From Prevotella sp. (GTDB taxonomy: Bacteria > Bacteroidota > Bacteroidia > Bacteroidales > Bacteroidaceae), in contig JAFVGN010000021.1 in NCBI GenBank assembly GCA_017474925.1, forward strand, positions 1 to 64,000: 64,000 bases of DNA, read 5' to 3'. The notes beneath the pieces were generated by a model. That model searched no databases. It was not told the origin of the DNA and was given only the letters and a program-made list of their open reading frames with translations. The position numbers and the translations under genes are program-made. The first letter of the stretch is position 1. Each line of letters opens with the position of its first letter. Below, one piece after another: positions 27,576 through 36,573 of the stretch.

Positions 27576-27583
27576 CAGTCGAA

Positions 27584-27673
27584 ATGACAAACAATCAGAA
27601 AACAAACATTATTCTGGCACTGGTCTGTGCGATTCTTGCCGTACTGTGTGTGCTGAGTATTCTTGATTCATGA
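27584..27673 (+). CDS. 29-residue single-helix membrane peptide
   Basis: A small frame beginning MTNNQKTNIILALVCAILAV with one strongly hydrophobic helix (residues about 9-26) and a short polar end. It starts eight bases after a consensus -7 box, and its TGA overlaps the ATG of the DUF3822 gene (ATGA), a typical sign of translational coupling. These two points favour a real gene. I do not recognise a family. It may act as a leader peptide or as a small membrane subunit. Confidence 0.5.
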   Translation: MTNNQKTNIILALVCAILAVLCVLSILDS

Positions 27674-28455
27674 GCTACCAACGACTGATTATCCGTGTAA
27701 CCCACAACAGCCTTTCCTTCTCGACACTCGTGGGAGGACAAGTGGAGTATGAGCGCTATCCGCTGAAGAACAGCATTTCGATAGCTGCCAACATGCGTGA
27801 GGCCCTCCAAACCGTCAACATGCTGCAAAGACAGTATGAACGTGTAGTGGTGCTTGTCGATTCGCCCATGATGATGATACCCACGGAAATGTTTAACGAG
27901 GACGAAGTGGAAATGCTTTACAGGTATACATTCACTGGCCAGAACCAAATGGCCGTCTTTCATTCCGTGGTGCCAGAACTGAATGTTGTGGCTGTTTTCT
28001 CGCTTTCCAAGGACCTACGCACGGTACTGACCGACCGCTTTGAACAAAGTCTGCGCATGGAACCTGCTACCAGCGCCATCTGGCTCCACATGTACCAGAA
28101 GAGCTTCACTGGTCCACGCCAGAAACTTTACGGATACTTCCACGACCGCAGTCTGGAGGTTTTCGCCTTCGCCCAGGGCCGCTTCAAATTCTATAATTCG
28201 TATGCTGTGAGCAGCAATCCCAATGACGCGCTGTTCTATCTGCTCTCCGTATGGAAGCAGTTGGGAATGGCTCCCAGTGAGGACGAGATGCACCTGAGTG
28301 GTGACATACCTGGACGCGAGCAACTGACTGACGAGGCCCGACGGTTCGTCAAGCGTGTGTTCATCACCAATCCGTCTGGCGAGTTCAACCGTGCGCCAGT
28401 TACGCAGATTGAGGGTATGCCCTACGACCTGATGGTGTACTATTTAAAAAGATAA
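27670..28455 (+). CDS. DUF3822 family protein
   Basis: A 261-residue cytoplasmic protein of the DUF3822 family, which is limited to Bacteroidetes and often lies before rsmD, as here. The sequence suggests an actin-like/ASKHA layout: an early strand pair LIIRVTHNSLSFSTLVG, a repeat of such strands near FAQGRFKFYNSYAV, and GYFHDRSLEVFAF. No catalytic residues can be named. It starts inside the stop of the 29-residue peptide and is followed by rsmD ten bases later. Confidence 0.8.
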   Translation: MSYQRLIIRVTHNSLSFSTLVGGQVEYERYPLKNSISIAANMREALQTVNMLQRQYERVVVLVDSPMMMIPTEMFNEDEVEMLYRYTFTGQNQMAVFHSVVPELNVVAVFSLSKDLRTVLTDRFEQSLRMEPATSAIWLHMYQKSFTGPRQKLYGYFHDRSLEVFAFAQGRFKFYNSYAVSSNPNDALFYLLSVWKQLGMAPSEDEMHLSGDIPGREQLTDEARRFVKRVFITNPSGEFNRAPVTQIEGMPYDLMVYYLKR

Positions 28456-28465
28456 CAGTACTGCC

Positions 28466-29017
28466 ATGAGGATTATCACGGGAAAATACAAAGGGAGGCA
28501 TTTCGACATTCCACGGTCGTTCAAGGCACGTCCAACCACCGACTTTGCCAAAGAGAACATCTTTAACGTCCTGACACAGTACGTCGACTTTGATGACTGC
28601 GAGGCTCTGGACTTGTTTTCCGGGACAGGCAGCATATCGCTGGAGCTTATTTCCCGCGGCTGTCAGCGTGTGGTCAGTGTTGAGCTGGACCGCGACCACC
28701 ATCGTTTCATACAAGACTGCCTGAAAAAACTGAACGACAACACTTGCATCCCTATCCGTGGCGATGTGTTCCGATTCCTGAAATCGTGCAAGCAGCAATT
28801 TGACTTCATCTTCGCTGACCCACCCTATGCCCTGAAAGAGTTGCCACTGATTCCCGACATTATTTTTGACAAACAGCTGTTAAAGCCTGAGGGCGTTTTC
28901 GTCTTTGAACACGGCAAGGACTACGATTTTTCCCAACATGCCCACTTTGCCGAACACCGCAGCTACGGCAGCGTCAATTTCTCCCTGTTTACAACAGCGG
29001 TGAAAGCAGACGAGTAA
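28466..29017 (+). CDS. rsmD: 16S rRNA (guanine-966 N2) methyltransferase
   Basis: A 183-residue SAM-dependent methyltransferase that modifies G966 of 16S rRNA during small-subunit assembly. MRIITGKYKGRHFD is the family start, ALDLFSGTGSISLELISRG is the SAM site, and FADPPYAL holds the catalytic (D/N)PPY motif. The last 29 bases overlap the convergent cls gene. It is cotranscribed with the DUF3822 gene. Confidence 0.94.
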   Translation: MRIITGKYKGRHFDIPRSFKARPTTDFAKENIFNVLTQYVDFDDCEALDLFSGTGSISLELISRGCQRVVSVELDRDHHRFIQDCLKKLNDNTCIPIRGDVFRFLKSCKQQFDFIFADPPYALKELPLIPDIIFDKQLLKPEGVFVFEHGKDYDFSQHAHFAEHRSYGSVNFSLFTTAVKADE

Positions 29018-30443
29018 GGCTTTCCCATAGGCGCTGGAAGAACTTGGGATGCGCCCAGGAAGCCACATCATCGAAGAGGACACTGCGAGCCAGATCGTTG
29101 AGGAACACCTTTCGCAAACGCAATGCCGTGCCTTCGTCAAAGATAAACACATTCGACTCAAAATTATTCTCGAAAGAACGGAAATCGACATTGGTGGAGC
29201 CACAAGTGGAAATGGCGTCATCGATCACCATCAACTTGGAATGCAGGAAACCTGCCTCATAAAGATAGATGCGGGCACCAGCCTCCCTGAGTTCACGCAG
29301 ATAGCTGCGGGAAGCCCATTCTGTGAAACGGGCATCGGAACGATGAGGGCAGAGCAGGCAGACATCCACCCCCGCAATGACTGCCGTCTTCAGGGCAAAG
29401 AGCACTGGTTCGTTGGGCAGGAAATAAGGTGTTTCGATGTATACATAGCGACGGGCCGACGTGATGGCACGAACATAACCCTGCATGATTTCGGGATAAG
29501 GATTGGTAGGTGCACTTGTCACCAACTGTGCCAAGGAAATGCGCGAACCGGGACTTGACGGATGGGTATTAGGAATGGGCGGATAATAGGCACGATCGCT
29601 GATAAGCGTACGGTCAACGAAATACCAGTCGACGAGGAAGGCACGTTGCAAAGAATAGACCACACCGCCCTGCAGCCGCAGCATGGTATCGCGCCACGGC
29701 AGATTTTGATTTTCCCCATTGTCAATTCCCTTTACATAGCGAAGGGCGATATTCATGCCTCCCACATAGCCTATACGACCGTCTATGACGATGAGCTTGC
29801 GGTGGTTGCGATAGTTGGCCTTGCTGGTAAAGGTTGGGAAATGGACGGGAAGGTAAGAATGAATTTCAACGCCCTCCTCACGCATCCGCTCAAAGAAGCT
29901 GCGCTTGACTTTCCAGCAGCCGACATCGTCGACAATGATGCGGACACGAACTCCTGAGCGGGCCTTGTCGATGAGCGCATCGGCCACCAAATTGCCCAAG
30001 GCGTCGTCCTCGAAAATATAGATGTCGATATGTATATGGTGCTGGGCAGAGGCGATGTCCTTCAGCAGTTCAGGAAAGAAGGCATAGCCGTCTGTCATGA
30101 TGTCAACGAGGTTGTCCTTGAAAGGCAAAGACATATTCTGATTGACGAACAGGTCGACCAATTGCTTGTGGGAGTCGGGCACACGGAAATGCTGCTGTTC
30201 CACAAAACTGAGCATGGAGCGTTTGGAAAGCTGGTCGAGGGAACGTTGGCTAACCAACCGCTCACGACGATGGTTGATGCCAAAGAACAGGTAGAACACA
30301 ATTCCTATCAATGGCAGAAAGATAATCACCAGCACCCATGCCATCGTCTTGGCTGGCTGCCGATTGTCCATAATGACGTGGATGACGGCAACGGCTATCA
30401 CTACCCACATCAAAATACCACCTATGATATACAGTTCTTGCAT
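28989..30443 (-). CDS. cls: Cardiolipin synthase (phospholipase D family)
   Basis: A 484-residue inner-membrane enzyme that joins two phosphatidylglycerols into cardiolipin. Two N-terminal helices (about 3-25 and 33-55) are followed by two phospholipase-D HKD motifs, NHRKLIVIDGRIGYVGG near residue 220 and HSKLMVIDDAISTCGSTN near 400. Length and layout match ClsA-type synthases. It starts five bases after the dnaG stop and is probably cotranscribed with it. Its 3' end overlaps rsmD. Confidence 0.93.
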   Translation of the reverse strand: MQELYIIGGILMWVVIAVAVIHVIMDNRQPAKTMAWVLVIIFLPLIGIVFYLFFGINHRRERLVSQRSLDQLSKRSMLSFVEQQHFRVPDSHKQLVDLFVNQNMSLPFKDNLVDIMTDGYAFFPELLKDIASAQHHIHIDIYIFEDDALGNLVADALIDKARSGVRVRIIVDDVGCWKVKRSFFERMREEGVEIHSYLPVHFPTFTSKANYRNHRKLIVIDGRIGYVGGMNIALRYVKGIDNGENQNLPWRDTMLRLQGGVVYSLQRAFLVDWYFVDRTLISDRAYYPPIPNTHPSSPGSRISLAQLVTSAPTNPYPEIMQGYVRAITSARRYVYIETPYFLPNEPVLFALKTAVIAGVDVCLLCPHRSDARFTEWASRSYLRELREAGARIYLYEAGFLHSKLMVIDDAISTCGSTNVDFRSFENNFESNVFIFDEGTALRLRKVFLNDLARSVLFDDVASWAHPKFFQRLWESLTRLLSPLL

Positions 30444-30448
30444 ATGAC

Positions 30449-32452
30449 CTATATGATTACATCGGAGCCACGTTGCTTTGCCAAAGCATTGCGCAACTCC
30501 TGTGTCTGCTTGTACTCCTCCATGAGTTCCTTCAGCTTTTCGTGATCGAAATGGCTCCCCATCTCCTTCAGCTGCTGCTGGATGTCTTTCAGATGCTGGT
30601 TCACGATATCCATGCGGAAATCGAGAATGAGATGCCGGATGCGCTGGCGAAGGTCGCCTTCCCGACGCTTCAGTTCAAAACTGCGGCTCAGCTGATGGTT
30701 GTCGATTCCGAGCGTTGCAGCCAGCTGACTAATCCTTGGATCGGGATGATGCATGAAATAGCGCTCTGCCTTGAAGTCTTCATCGGCAGAATGCTCTACT
30801 GCTTCACGCAGAATGGTGTTGTAAAGATCGTTGGAGAAGGACAGATTGTCCTGCCCCAAATCAAAGTCCACATACTGAGCAACATTCAGACTGACCAAGG
30901 AACCGTCTTCTGCCTCCAGGTCGTCAAAAATAATCTCGTCGCCATGGCGGACAATGTTCTGGATCAGCAGACGCTCTACCTCTGTGGTCTGCTCCATGGG
31001 GGTATGCAAGCCGATGGGTTCTATGACTTCTTGCGGCTGAACAGCATCTGCCGTCTGCACCCCCTGCATCCTGTCACGTTCTTTCTGACGGTCTTCCTTA
31101 TCCTTCGCAATGTACTTATTGACTGTCGACACCAAGGCATCTTCCCTCACATGAAAACGATGGGCACACTCAGAGAGATAAGTGGTACGCTGAAGGTTAT
31201 CAGGAATCACGGACACACTCTTCAAAATATTGGAGATGGCCTCCGACCGCTTCTGGGGGTCCGTGACATCCTTCAACAGCAAATCGGTCTTGAACTGGAT
31301 GAAGTCTGTCTGATTGGACTCTATATATTCCTTGAACTGTTGGGCTGTGTGCTTGCGGGCGAACGAGTCTGGGTCGTCACCATCAGGCAAGACCAGCACC
31401 TTGATGTTCATGCCTTCTTGCAACAGCATGTCGGTACCACGAATGGCGGCATGGATACCCGCTTCGTCACCATCGTAGAGCAGGACGATGTTTTGCGTGA
31501 AGCGATGCAATAGCTTAATCTGATGAACGGTGAGTGCCGTGCCGGAATTGGCCACGACGTTTTCCAACCCACACTGGTGCATGGCAATCACGTCGGTATA
31601 TCCCTCGACCATATAGACGCAGTCCTCCTTGACAATCGCTTTCTTGGCCTGATAGATACCATACAACTCGCGTTCCTTATGATAGATCTCGGAATCAGGA
31701 GAATTGACGTATTTCTGTTGGATTCCCTTCGTTGCAGCATCAAGCTTACGACCTCCGAAGGCCACCACCTTGCCGCTGACATTCAACCACGGGAAGATGG
31801 CACGGCCGGCAAAGCGGTCTCTTAAACCTCCTAAAGAAGTAGCATTGTTCGAAGCTTCCCCATCCTCTCCCGGCTTAGGGGGCGTAGTATAACACAAGCC
31901 TGTCTTCACCAGGAATTCGTCCTTATAGCCTTTTCTGCGGGCCTCATTGGCCAAAGCATCACGTTTGGACAACGCAAAACCCAGCTGGAATTTCTCGATG
32001 ATGTCGTCACGGATACCACGACTGCGGAAATACTGTCTGCCGACAGACTGTCCGTCCACATTGTTTTTCAGTATCTCATGGAAATACTGACAGGCCCACT
32101 CGTTGACAATGAACATTGACTCGCGTTCCGACTGCTCACGCCTCTCGTCGTCTGTCAGCTCACGCTCCTTGATCTCAATATTGTATTTCTTCGCCAACCA
32201 GCGCAGGGCTTCCGGATAGGTTATCTGCTCATGCTTCATCAGGAAATTGACAGCATTGCCTCCTTCTCCGCAGGCAAAGCATTTACAAATCTGACGAGCT
32301 GGAGACACCATAAAACTAGGCGTCTTATCATCGTGAAAAGGACACAAGCCCTTGTAGTTAACCCCCGCTTTGCGAAGGCTAACAAATTCACCGACCACAT
32401 CCACAATGTTGACGGCATCCATAATCTTATCGACTGTCGCCCGGTCAATCAT
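30449..32452 (-). CDS. dnaG: DNA primase
   Basis: A 667-residue primase that makes RNA primers for replication. The N-terminal CHC2 zinc finger has Cys37, His40, Cys58 and Cys61 (CPFH...CKCFACGEGGN). The TOPRIM domain carries VEGYTDVIAMHQ and LLYDGDEAGIHA near residues 260-320, and a helical helicase-binding C-terminus follows. The ATG at 32452 gives MIDRATVDKIMDAVNIVDVV; the open frame above it is promoter DNA with a TATCTTTG -7 box at 32469-32462. Confidence 0.96.
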   Translation of the reverse strand: MIDRATVDKIMDAVNIVDVVGEFVSLRKAGVNYKGLCPFHDDKTPSFMVSPARQICKCFACGEGGNAVNFLMKHEQITYPEALRWLAKKYNIEIKERELTDDERREQSERESMFIVNEWACQYFHEILKNNVDGQSVGRQYFRSRGIRDDIIEKFQLGFALSKRDALANEARRKGYKDEFLVKTGLCYTTPPKPGEDGEASNNATSLGGLRDRFAGRAIFPWLNVSGKVVAFGGRKLDAATKGIQQKYVNSPDSEIYHKERELYGIYQAKKAIVKEDCVYMVEGYTDVIAMHQCGLENVVANSGTALTVHQIKLLHRFTQNIVLLYDGDEAGIHAAIRGTDMLLQEGMNIKVLVLPDGDDPDSFARKHTAQQFKEYIESNQTDFIQFKTDLLLKDVTDPQKRSEAISNILKSVSVIPDNLQRTTYLSECAHRFHVREDALVSTVNKYIAKDKEDRQKERDRMQGVQTADAVQPQEVIEPIGLHTPMEQTTEVERLLIQNIVRHGDEIIFDDLEAEDGSLVSLNVAQYVDFDLGQDNLSFSNDLYNTILREAVEHSADEDFKAERYFMHHPDPRISQLAATLGIDNHQLSRSFELKRREGDLRQRIRHLILDFRMDIVNQHLKDIQQQLKEMGSHFDHEKLKELMEEYKQTQELRNALAKQRGSDVII

Positions 32453-32562
32453 AATCGGATGCAAAGATACAAAAAAGTTTAGAGTTAAGGACAGAGAGTT
32501 CAGAGTTTTTATTGCACAAATCAAAAGGTTTGTGCACATAGGGGTGGTTTTTGTGCATTTTA

Positions 32563-32594
32563 TTTGGCTGTGTGCGCAAAAAGTAGTACCTTTG
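32563..32594 (+). promoter_or_regulatory. -33/-7 promoter of the etf operon
   Basis: TTTG (32563-32566), 20 bp, TACCTTTG (32587-32594), an exact consensus match. The etfB ATG lies 41 bases downstream. Confidence 0.85.
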
Positions 32595-32635
32595 CAGCCG
32601 ATTTTGAAATTTCATTATTATACATTATTAATAAT

Positions 32636-33508
32636 ATGGCTTTAAAGATTGTTGTGCTGGCCAAGCAAGTGCCAGACACCCGTAACGTGGGCAAGGATGC
32701 CATGACGGCCGAAGGTACCGTCAATCGTGCTGCCCTGCCCGCTATCTTCAATCCAGAAGATTTGAATGCCCTGGAGCAGGCCCTTCGCCTGAAGGAGCAG
32801 AACCCAGGCTCAACAGTAGGAATCCTCACGATGGGTCCTCCACGTGCAGGTGAAATTATCCGTCAAGGACTTTATCGTGGCGCTGATACCGGTTGGTTGC
32901 TTACCGACCGTCTCTTCGCTGGTGCCGATACCCTCGCTACATCTTATGCGCTGGCTACTGCCATCAAAAAGATTGGCGACGTAGACATCGTTATCGGTGG
33001 TCGTCAGGCTATCGACGGTGATACCGCTCAGGTAGGTCCTCAGGTGGCTCAGAAGCTGGGGCTTAACCAGGTGACTTACGCAGAGGAGGTTCTCAGCGTT
33101 AAAGACGGTAAGGCTACTATCAAGCGTGTGATCGACGGTGGTGTGGAGACGGTAGAGGCTCCTCTGCCCGTTGTCATCACCGTGAACGGAAGTGCTGCTC
33201 CCTGTCGTCCCCAGAACGCTAAGCTGGTGATGAAGTACAAGCGCGCTACCTGTCCGATGGAGCGTCCTGCCGAGGGTACTGCCTACGACTATCTGTACGA
33301 CGAGCGTCCTGAGCTGACACTGAACCAGTGGAGCGTGGCCGACGTGGATGGCGATGTAAACCAGTGCGGTCTGAGTGGCTCACCCACCAAGGTGAAGGCC
33401 ATCAAGAACATCGTGTTCCAGGCTAAGGAGTCGAAGACTTTGACGGCTTCTGATGCTGACATTGAGAGTATGATCAAAGAGTTGCTGGAAGAAAAGATTA
33501 TTGGATAA
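32636..33508 (+). CDS. etfB: Electron transfer flavoprotein beta subunit
   Basis: A 290-residue EtfB that with EtfA forms the flavin heterodimer carrying electrons to or from acyl-CoA dehydrogenases. MALKIVVLAKQVPDTRNV is the family start, DIVIGGRQAIDGDTAQVGPQ is the nucleotide-binding signature, and SGSPTKVKAIKNIVF fits the C-terminal part. The ATG at 32636 is chosen because the upstream frame overlaps the promoter. In anaerobes such pairs can bifurcate electrons, which I cannot decide from sequence. EtfA follows after a hairpin-forming gap. Confidence 0.95.
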   Translation: MALKIVVLAKQVPDTRNVGKDAMTAEGTVNRAALPAIFNPEDLNALEQALRLKEQNPGSTVGILTMGPPRAGEIIRQGLYRGADTGWLLTDRLFAGADTLATSYALATAIKKIGDVDIVIGGRQAIDGDTAQVGPQVAQKLGLNQVTYAEEVLSVKDGKATIKRVIDGGVETVEAPLPVVITVNGSAAPCRPQNAKLVMKYKRATCPMERPAEGTAYDYLYDERPELTLNQWSVADVDGDVNQCGLSGSPTKVKAIKNIVFQAKESKTLTASDADIESMIKELLEEKIIG

Positions 33509-33513
33509 ATTAA

Positions 33514-33578
33514 AACACAGAGATACTGAGATACAGAGACTCACAGATAAAAACTCTGTAACTCTGTGACTTTGTGTT
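33514..33578 (+). repeat. Imperfect inverted repeat between etfB and etfA
   Basis: Two 25-base arms (33514-33538 and 33554-33578) pair with about six mismatches around a 15-base loop. Each arm is itself made of short CAGAG-type direct repeats. It lies wholly in the intercistronic gap and ends 17 bases before etfA. A role in mRNA stability or subunit balance is possible. I see no second full copy in the window. Confidence 0.6.
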
Positions 33579-33595
33579 GAAAAAAAGATAAGATT

Positions 33596-34618
33596 ATGAA
33601 CAATGTATTTGTATATTGCGAAATAGAAGGCACACAAGTGCAAGAAGTTTCCCAGGAACTCTTGACCAAGGGTCGCAAGCTCGCCAATGAACTGAAGGTT
33701 GAGCTTCATGCCGTGGTGGCTGGTACAGACATCAAAGGCAAGGTTGAGGACCAGATTCTGCCTTACGGTGTCGACAAGCTGTTTGTTTTCGACGCCAAGG
33801 ACCTGTTCCCCTACACCTCAGCTCCCCACACCGACATTCTCGTGAACCTCTTCAAGGAGGAGCAACCACAGATCTGCCTGATGGGTGCAACGGTGATTGG
33901 TCGCGACCTTGGTCCCCGTGTATCATCATCACTGACCTCTGGTCTGACTGCCGACTGCACAGAGCTGGAGATTGGTTCGTATGAGGACAAGAAGAACGAG
34001 AAGGTCTACGAGAACCTGCTCTATCAGATTCGTCCTGCCTTCGGTGGTAACATCGTGGCTACCATCGTGAACCCCGACCACCGTCCCCAGATGGCTACCG
34101 TCCGCTCTGGCGTTATGCAGAAGGCACTGTACGATGGCGAGTGCCGCAAGGAGGTTGTTTATCCTGAAGTGTCTAAATACGTTAGCCCCGAGGCTTTCGT
34201 CGTGAAGGTGCTCGACCACCACGTAGAGGCTGCTAAGCACAACCTGAAGGGTGCACCCATCGTGGTTGCCGGTGGTTACGGTATGGGGTCGAAGGAAAAC
34301 TTCGACCTGCTGTTCCAGTTGGCCAAGGTGCTGCATGGTGAGGTTGGTGGCAGTCGTGCTGCCGTGGATGCAGGCTGGCTGGATCACGACCGTCAGATTG
34401 GTCAGACGGGTGTTACCGTTCATCCCAAGGTGTACATCGCCTGTGGTATCTCTGGACAGATTCAGCACATCGCTGGTATGCAGGACTCTGGTATCATCAT
34501 CTCTGTGAACAGCGACCCCGATGCACCTATCAACAAGATTGCCGACTACGTGATTGTTGGTACCGTTGAGGAGGTTGTACCTAAGCTGATCAAGTACTAC
34601 AAGCAGAACTCAAAGTAA
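33596..34618 (+). CDS. etfA: Electron transfer flavoprotein alpha subunit
   Basis: A 340-residue EtfA. The N-terminal Rossmann-like part (VFVYCEIEGTQVQEVSQELL) is followed by the C-terminal FAD domain with VVAGGYGMGSKENFDLL, AVDAGWLDHDRQIGQTG and VYIACGISGQIQH, the standard FAD-binding set. Its stop codon overlaps the ATG of the 59-residue membrane gene by one base (TAATG). It works with EtfB and probably the acyl-CoA dehydrogenase of the same operon. Confidence 0.95.
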   Translation: MNNVFVYCEIEGTQVQEVSQELLTKGRKLANELKVELHAVVAGTDIKGKVEDQILPYGVDKLFVFDAKDLFPYTSAPHTDILVNLFKEEQPQICLMGATVIGRDLGPRVSSSLTSGLTADCTELEIGSYEDKKNEKVYENLLYQIRPAFGGNIVATIVNPDHRPQMATVRSGVMQKALYDGECRKEVVYPEVSKYVSPEAFVVKVLDHHVEAAKHNLKGAPIVVAGGYGMGSKENFDLLFQLAKVLHGEVGGSRAAVDAGWLDHDRQIGQTGVTVHPKVYIACGISGQIQHIAGMQDSGIIISVNSDPDAPINKIADYVIVGTVEEVVPKLIKYYKQNSK

Positions 34619-34797
34619 TGGACAAGAGAAAGGTGTGGCGAATAGCCAATGGTTTAGTAGCACTAGCAGCACTTGCATTCAGCATTTTCTGCTTTTGTAA
34701 TAATCAGCTAAAAACAGGCATTGCTTATGCACTACTTACCGTAACGTGTTCTATAAACTACATCTTATCAAGAAAGATTGAAAACAACAAAGAATAA
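34618..34797 (+). CDS. 59-residue two-helix membrane protein in the etf operon
   Basis: A short frame starting MDKRKVWRIANGLVALAALA, with two hydrophobic helices (residues about 9-28 and 33-51), four lysines or arginines at the N-terminus and a charged C-terminus (SRKIENNKE). It is coupled to etfA by a TAATG overlap and ends two bases before the acyl-CoA dehydrogenase ATG, so it fills the gap exactly. This spacing argues for a real gene. I know of no family for it. It could anchor the Etf-dehydrogenase pair to the membrane, which is inference only. Confidence 0.65.
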   Translation: MDKRKVWRIANGLVALAALAFSIFCFCNNQLKTGIAYALLTVTCSINYILSRKIENNKE

Positions 34798-34799
34798 TT

Positions 34800-36548
34800 A
34801 TGGCAAACTATTATAGTGATCACCCAGAGATTGGATTCTATCTGAACCATCCTCTGATGAAGCGCATCGTTGAGCTCAAGGAGCGCAACTTCGAAGATGC
34901 CAAGAAGTATGACTATGCCCCCGTTGACCTGGGCGATGCCATCGAGAACTACAAGCAGATTCTCGACATCACTGGCGACGTGGCTGCCAATATCATCGAG
35001 CCGAATAGTGAAGCTGTTGACCTGGAAGGTCCGCACCTCGAGAACGGCCGTATGATCTACGCCTCTAAGACCTACGAGAACCTTGACGCCACCCGTAAGG
35101 CTGGTCTGTGGGGTGTAAGTATGCCTCGCCGTTACGGCGGTCTGAACCTGCCTAACGCTATCTTCTCGATGCTCTCTGAGATGATTTCGGCTGCAGATGC
35201 CGGTTTCCAGAACATCTGGAGCCTGCAGAGCTGTATCGACACTCTGTACGAGTTCGGTTCAGAGGAGCAGCGCCAGAAGTACATCCCACGTGTTTGCGCT
35301 GGTGAGGGTATGAGTATGGACCTGACCGAGCCTGATGCCGGCTCTGACCTGCAGCGCGTGATGCTGAAGGCTACCTTTGACGAGAAGGAGAACTGCTGGC
35401 GCCTGAACGGTGTGAAGCGTTTCATCACCAACGGTGACTCTGACATCCACCTCGTGCTGGCTCGTTCTGAGGAGGGCACCAAGGACGGACGTGGTCTGTC
35501 AATGTTCATCTACGACAAGCGCCAGGGCGGTGTGAACGTGCGTCACATCGAGCACAAGTTAGGTATCCACGGATCACCCACCTGCGAGTTGACCTACAAG
35601 AACGCCAAGGCAGAGCTCTGCGGCAGCACTCGTCTGGGTCTGATCAAGTATGTGATGGCCCTGATGAACGGTGCCCGCCTGGGTATCGCTGCACAGAGTG
35701 TAGGTGTTGAGCAGGAGGCTTACAACGAGGGTCTGGCCTATGCCAAGGAGCGTCAGCAGTTCGGTGACAAGATCATCAACTTCCCCGCTGTTTACGATAT
35801 GCTCTCTCGCATGAAGGCTAAGCTCGATGCTGGTCGTTCTCTGTTGTACGAGACAGCATGCTATGTTGACATATACAAGTGCCTCGAGGATATCGAGCGT
35901 GACCGCAAGCTCACACCCGAGGAGAAGCAGGAGCTGAAGAAGTATCAGCGTCTGGCCGATGCCTTCACCCCGCTGGCCAAGGGCATGAACTCTGAGTACG
36001 CCAACCAGAACGCCTACGATGCCATCTCCATCCACGGTGGTTCAGGCTTCATCATGGAGTACAAGAGCCAGCGCCTGTTCCGCGACGCCCGCATCTTCTC
36101 TATCTATGAGGGTACCACTCAGTTGCAGGTTGTTGCTGCTATCCGCTACATCACCAACGGCACCATGCTCGCAAACATCAAGGACATGCTGGAGAGTGAA
36201 GAATCAAGCGTGAAGGGTGTAGAATTTGCTGCCGCCTTGCTGGAGCGTGTCAAGAAACTGATTCCTGTGTATGAAGACGCACTCGCATACGTGAAGAGCC
36301 TTGAGAACCAAGACGCTCAGGATTTCCTGGCCCGTCGTCTCTATGATATGACAGCCGAACTCGTCATGTCACTGCTCATCCTTCGTGATGCCACCAAGGC
36401 TCCTGAGCTGTTCGAGAAGAGTGCGAACGTCTACGTCCGCATGGCCGAGGAGGACATCCTTGGCAAGAGCGCCTACATCAAAGCCTTCCAAGTGGAAGAT
36501 TTGAAGAACTTCAAGGCAGCAGAAGACACTGTTGAGACTGAAGCATAA
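34800..36548 (+). CDS. Acyl-CoA dehydrogenase
   Basis: A 582-residue flavin acyl-CoA dehydrogenase of the long type with a C-terminal helical extension beyond the usual 380-residue core. Core marks are MDLTEPDAGSDL near residue 180, GVKRFITNGDSD, IHGSPTCELTYKNA, and RIFSIYEGTTQLQ with Glu437 as the probable catalytic base. It forms an operon with etfB, etfA and the small membrane gene. Whether it oxidises fatty acyl-CoA or reduces a short enoyl-CoA cannot be told from sequence. Confidence 0.93.
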   Translation: MANYYSDHPEIGFYLNHPLMKRIVELKERNFEDAKKYDYAPVDLGDAIENYKQILDITGDVAANIIEPNSEAVDLEGPHLENGRMIYASKTYENLDATRKAGLWGVSMPRRYGGLNLPNAIFSMLSEMISAADAGFQNIWSLQSCIDTLYEFGSEEQRQKYIPRVCAGEGMSMDLTEPDAGSDLQRVMLKATFDEKENCWRLNGVKRFITNGDSDIHLVLARSEEGTKDGRGLSMFIYDKRQGGVNVRHIEHKLGIHGSPTCELTYKNAKAELCGSTRLGLIKYVMALMNGARLGIAAQSVGVEQEAYNEGLAYAKERQQFGDKIINFPAVYDMLSRMKAKLDAGRSLLYETACYVDIYKCLEDIERDRKLTPEEKQELKKYQRLADAFTPLAKGMNSEYANQNAYDAISIHGGSGFIMEYKSQRLFRDARIFSIYEGTTQLQVVAAIRYITNGTMLANIKDMLESEESSVKGVEFAAALLERVKKLIPVYEDALAYVKSLENQDAQDFLARRLYDMTAELVMSLLILRDATKAPELFEKSANVYVRMAEEDILGKSAYIKAFQVEDLKNFKAAEDTVETEA

Positions 36549-36573
36549 AAGACGAACTTGAGGTAACAAAATT

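Noticed and set aside
27404..27583. N-terminal extension of the 29-residue peptide to 89 residues.
   Set aside because: The upstream part spans the -7 box at 27568-27575 and a leftward promoter, so it is not translated.
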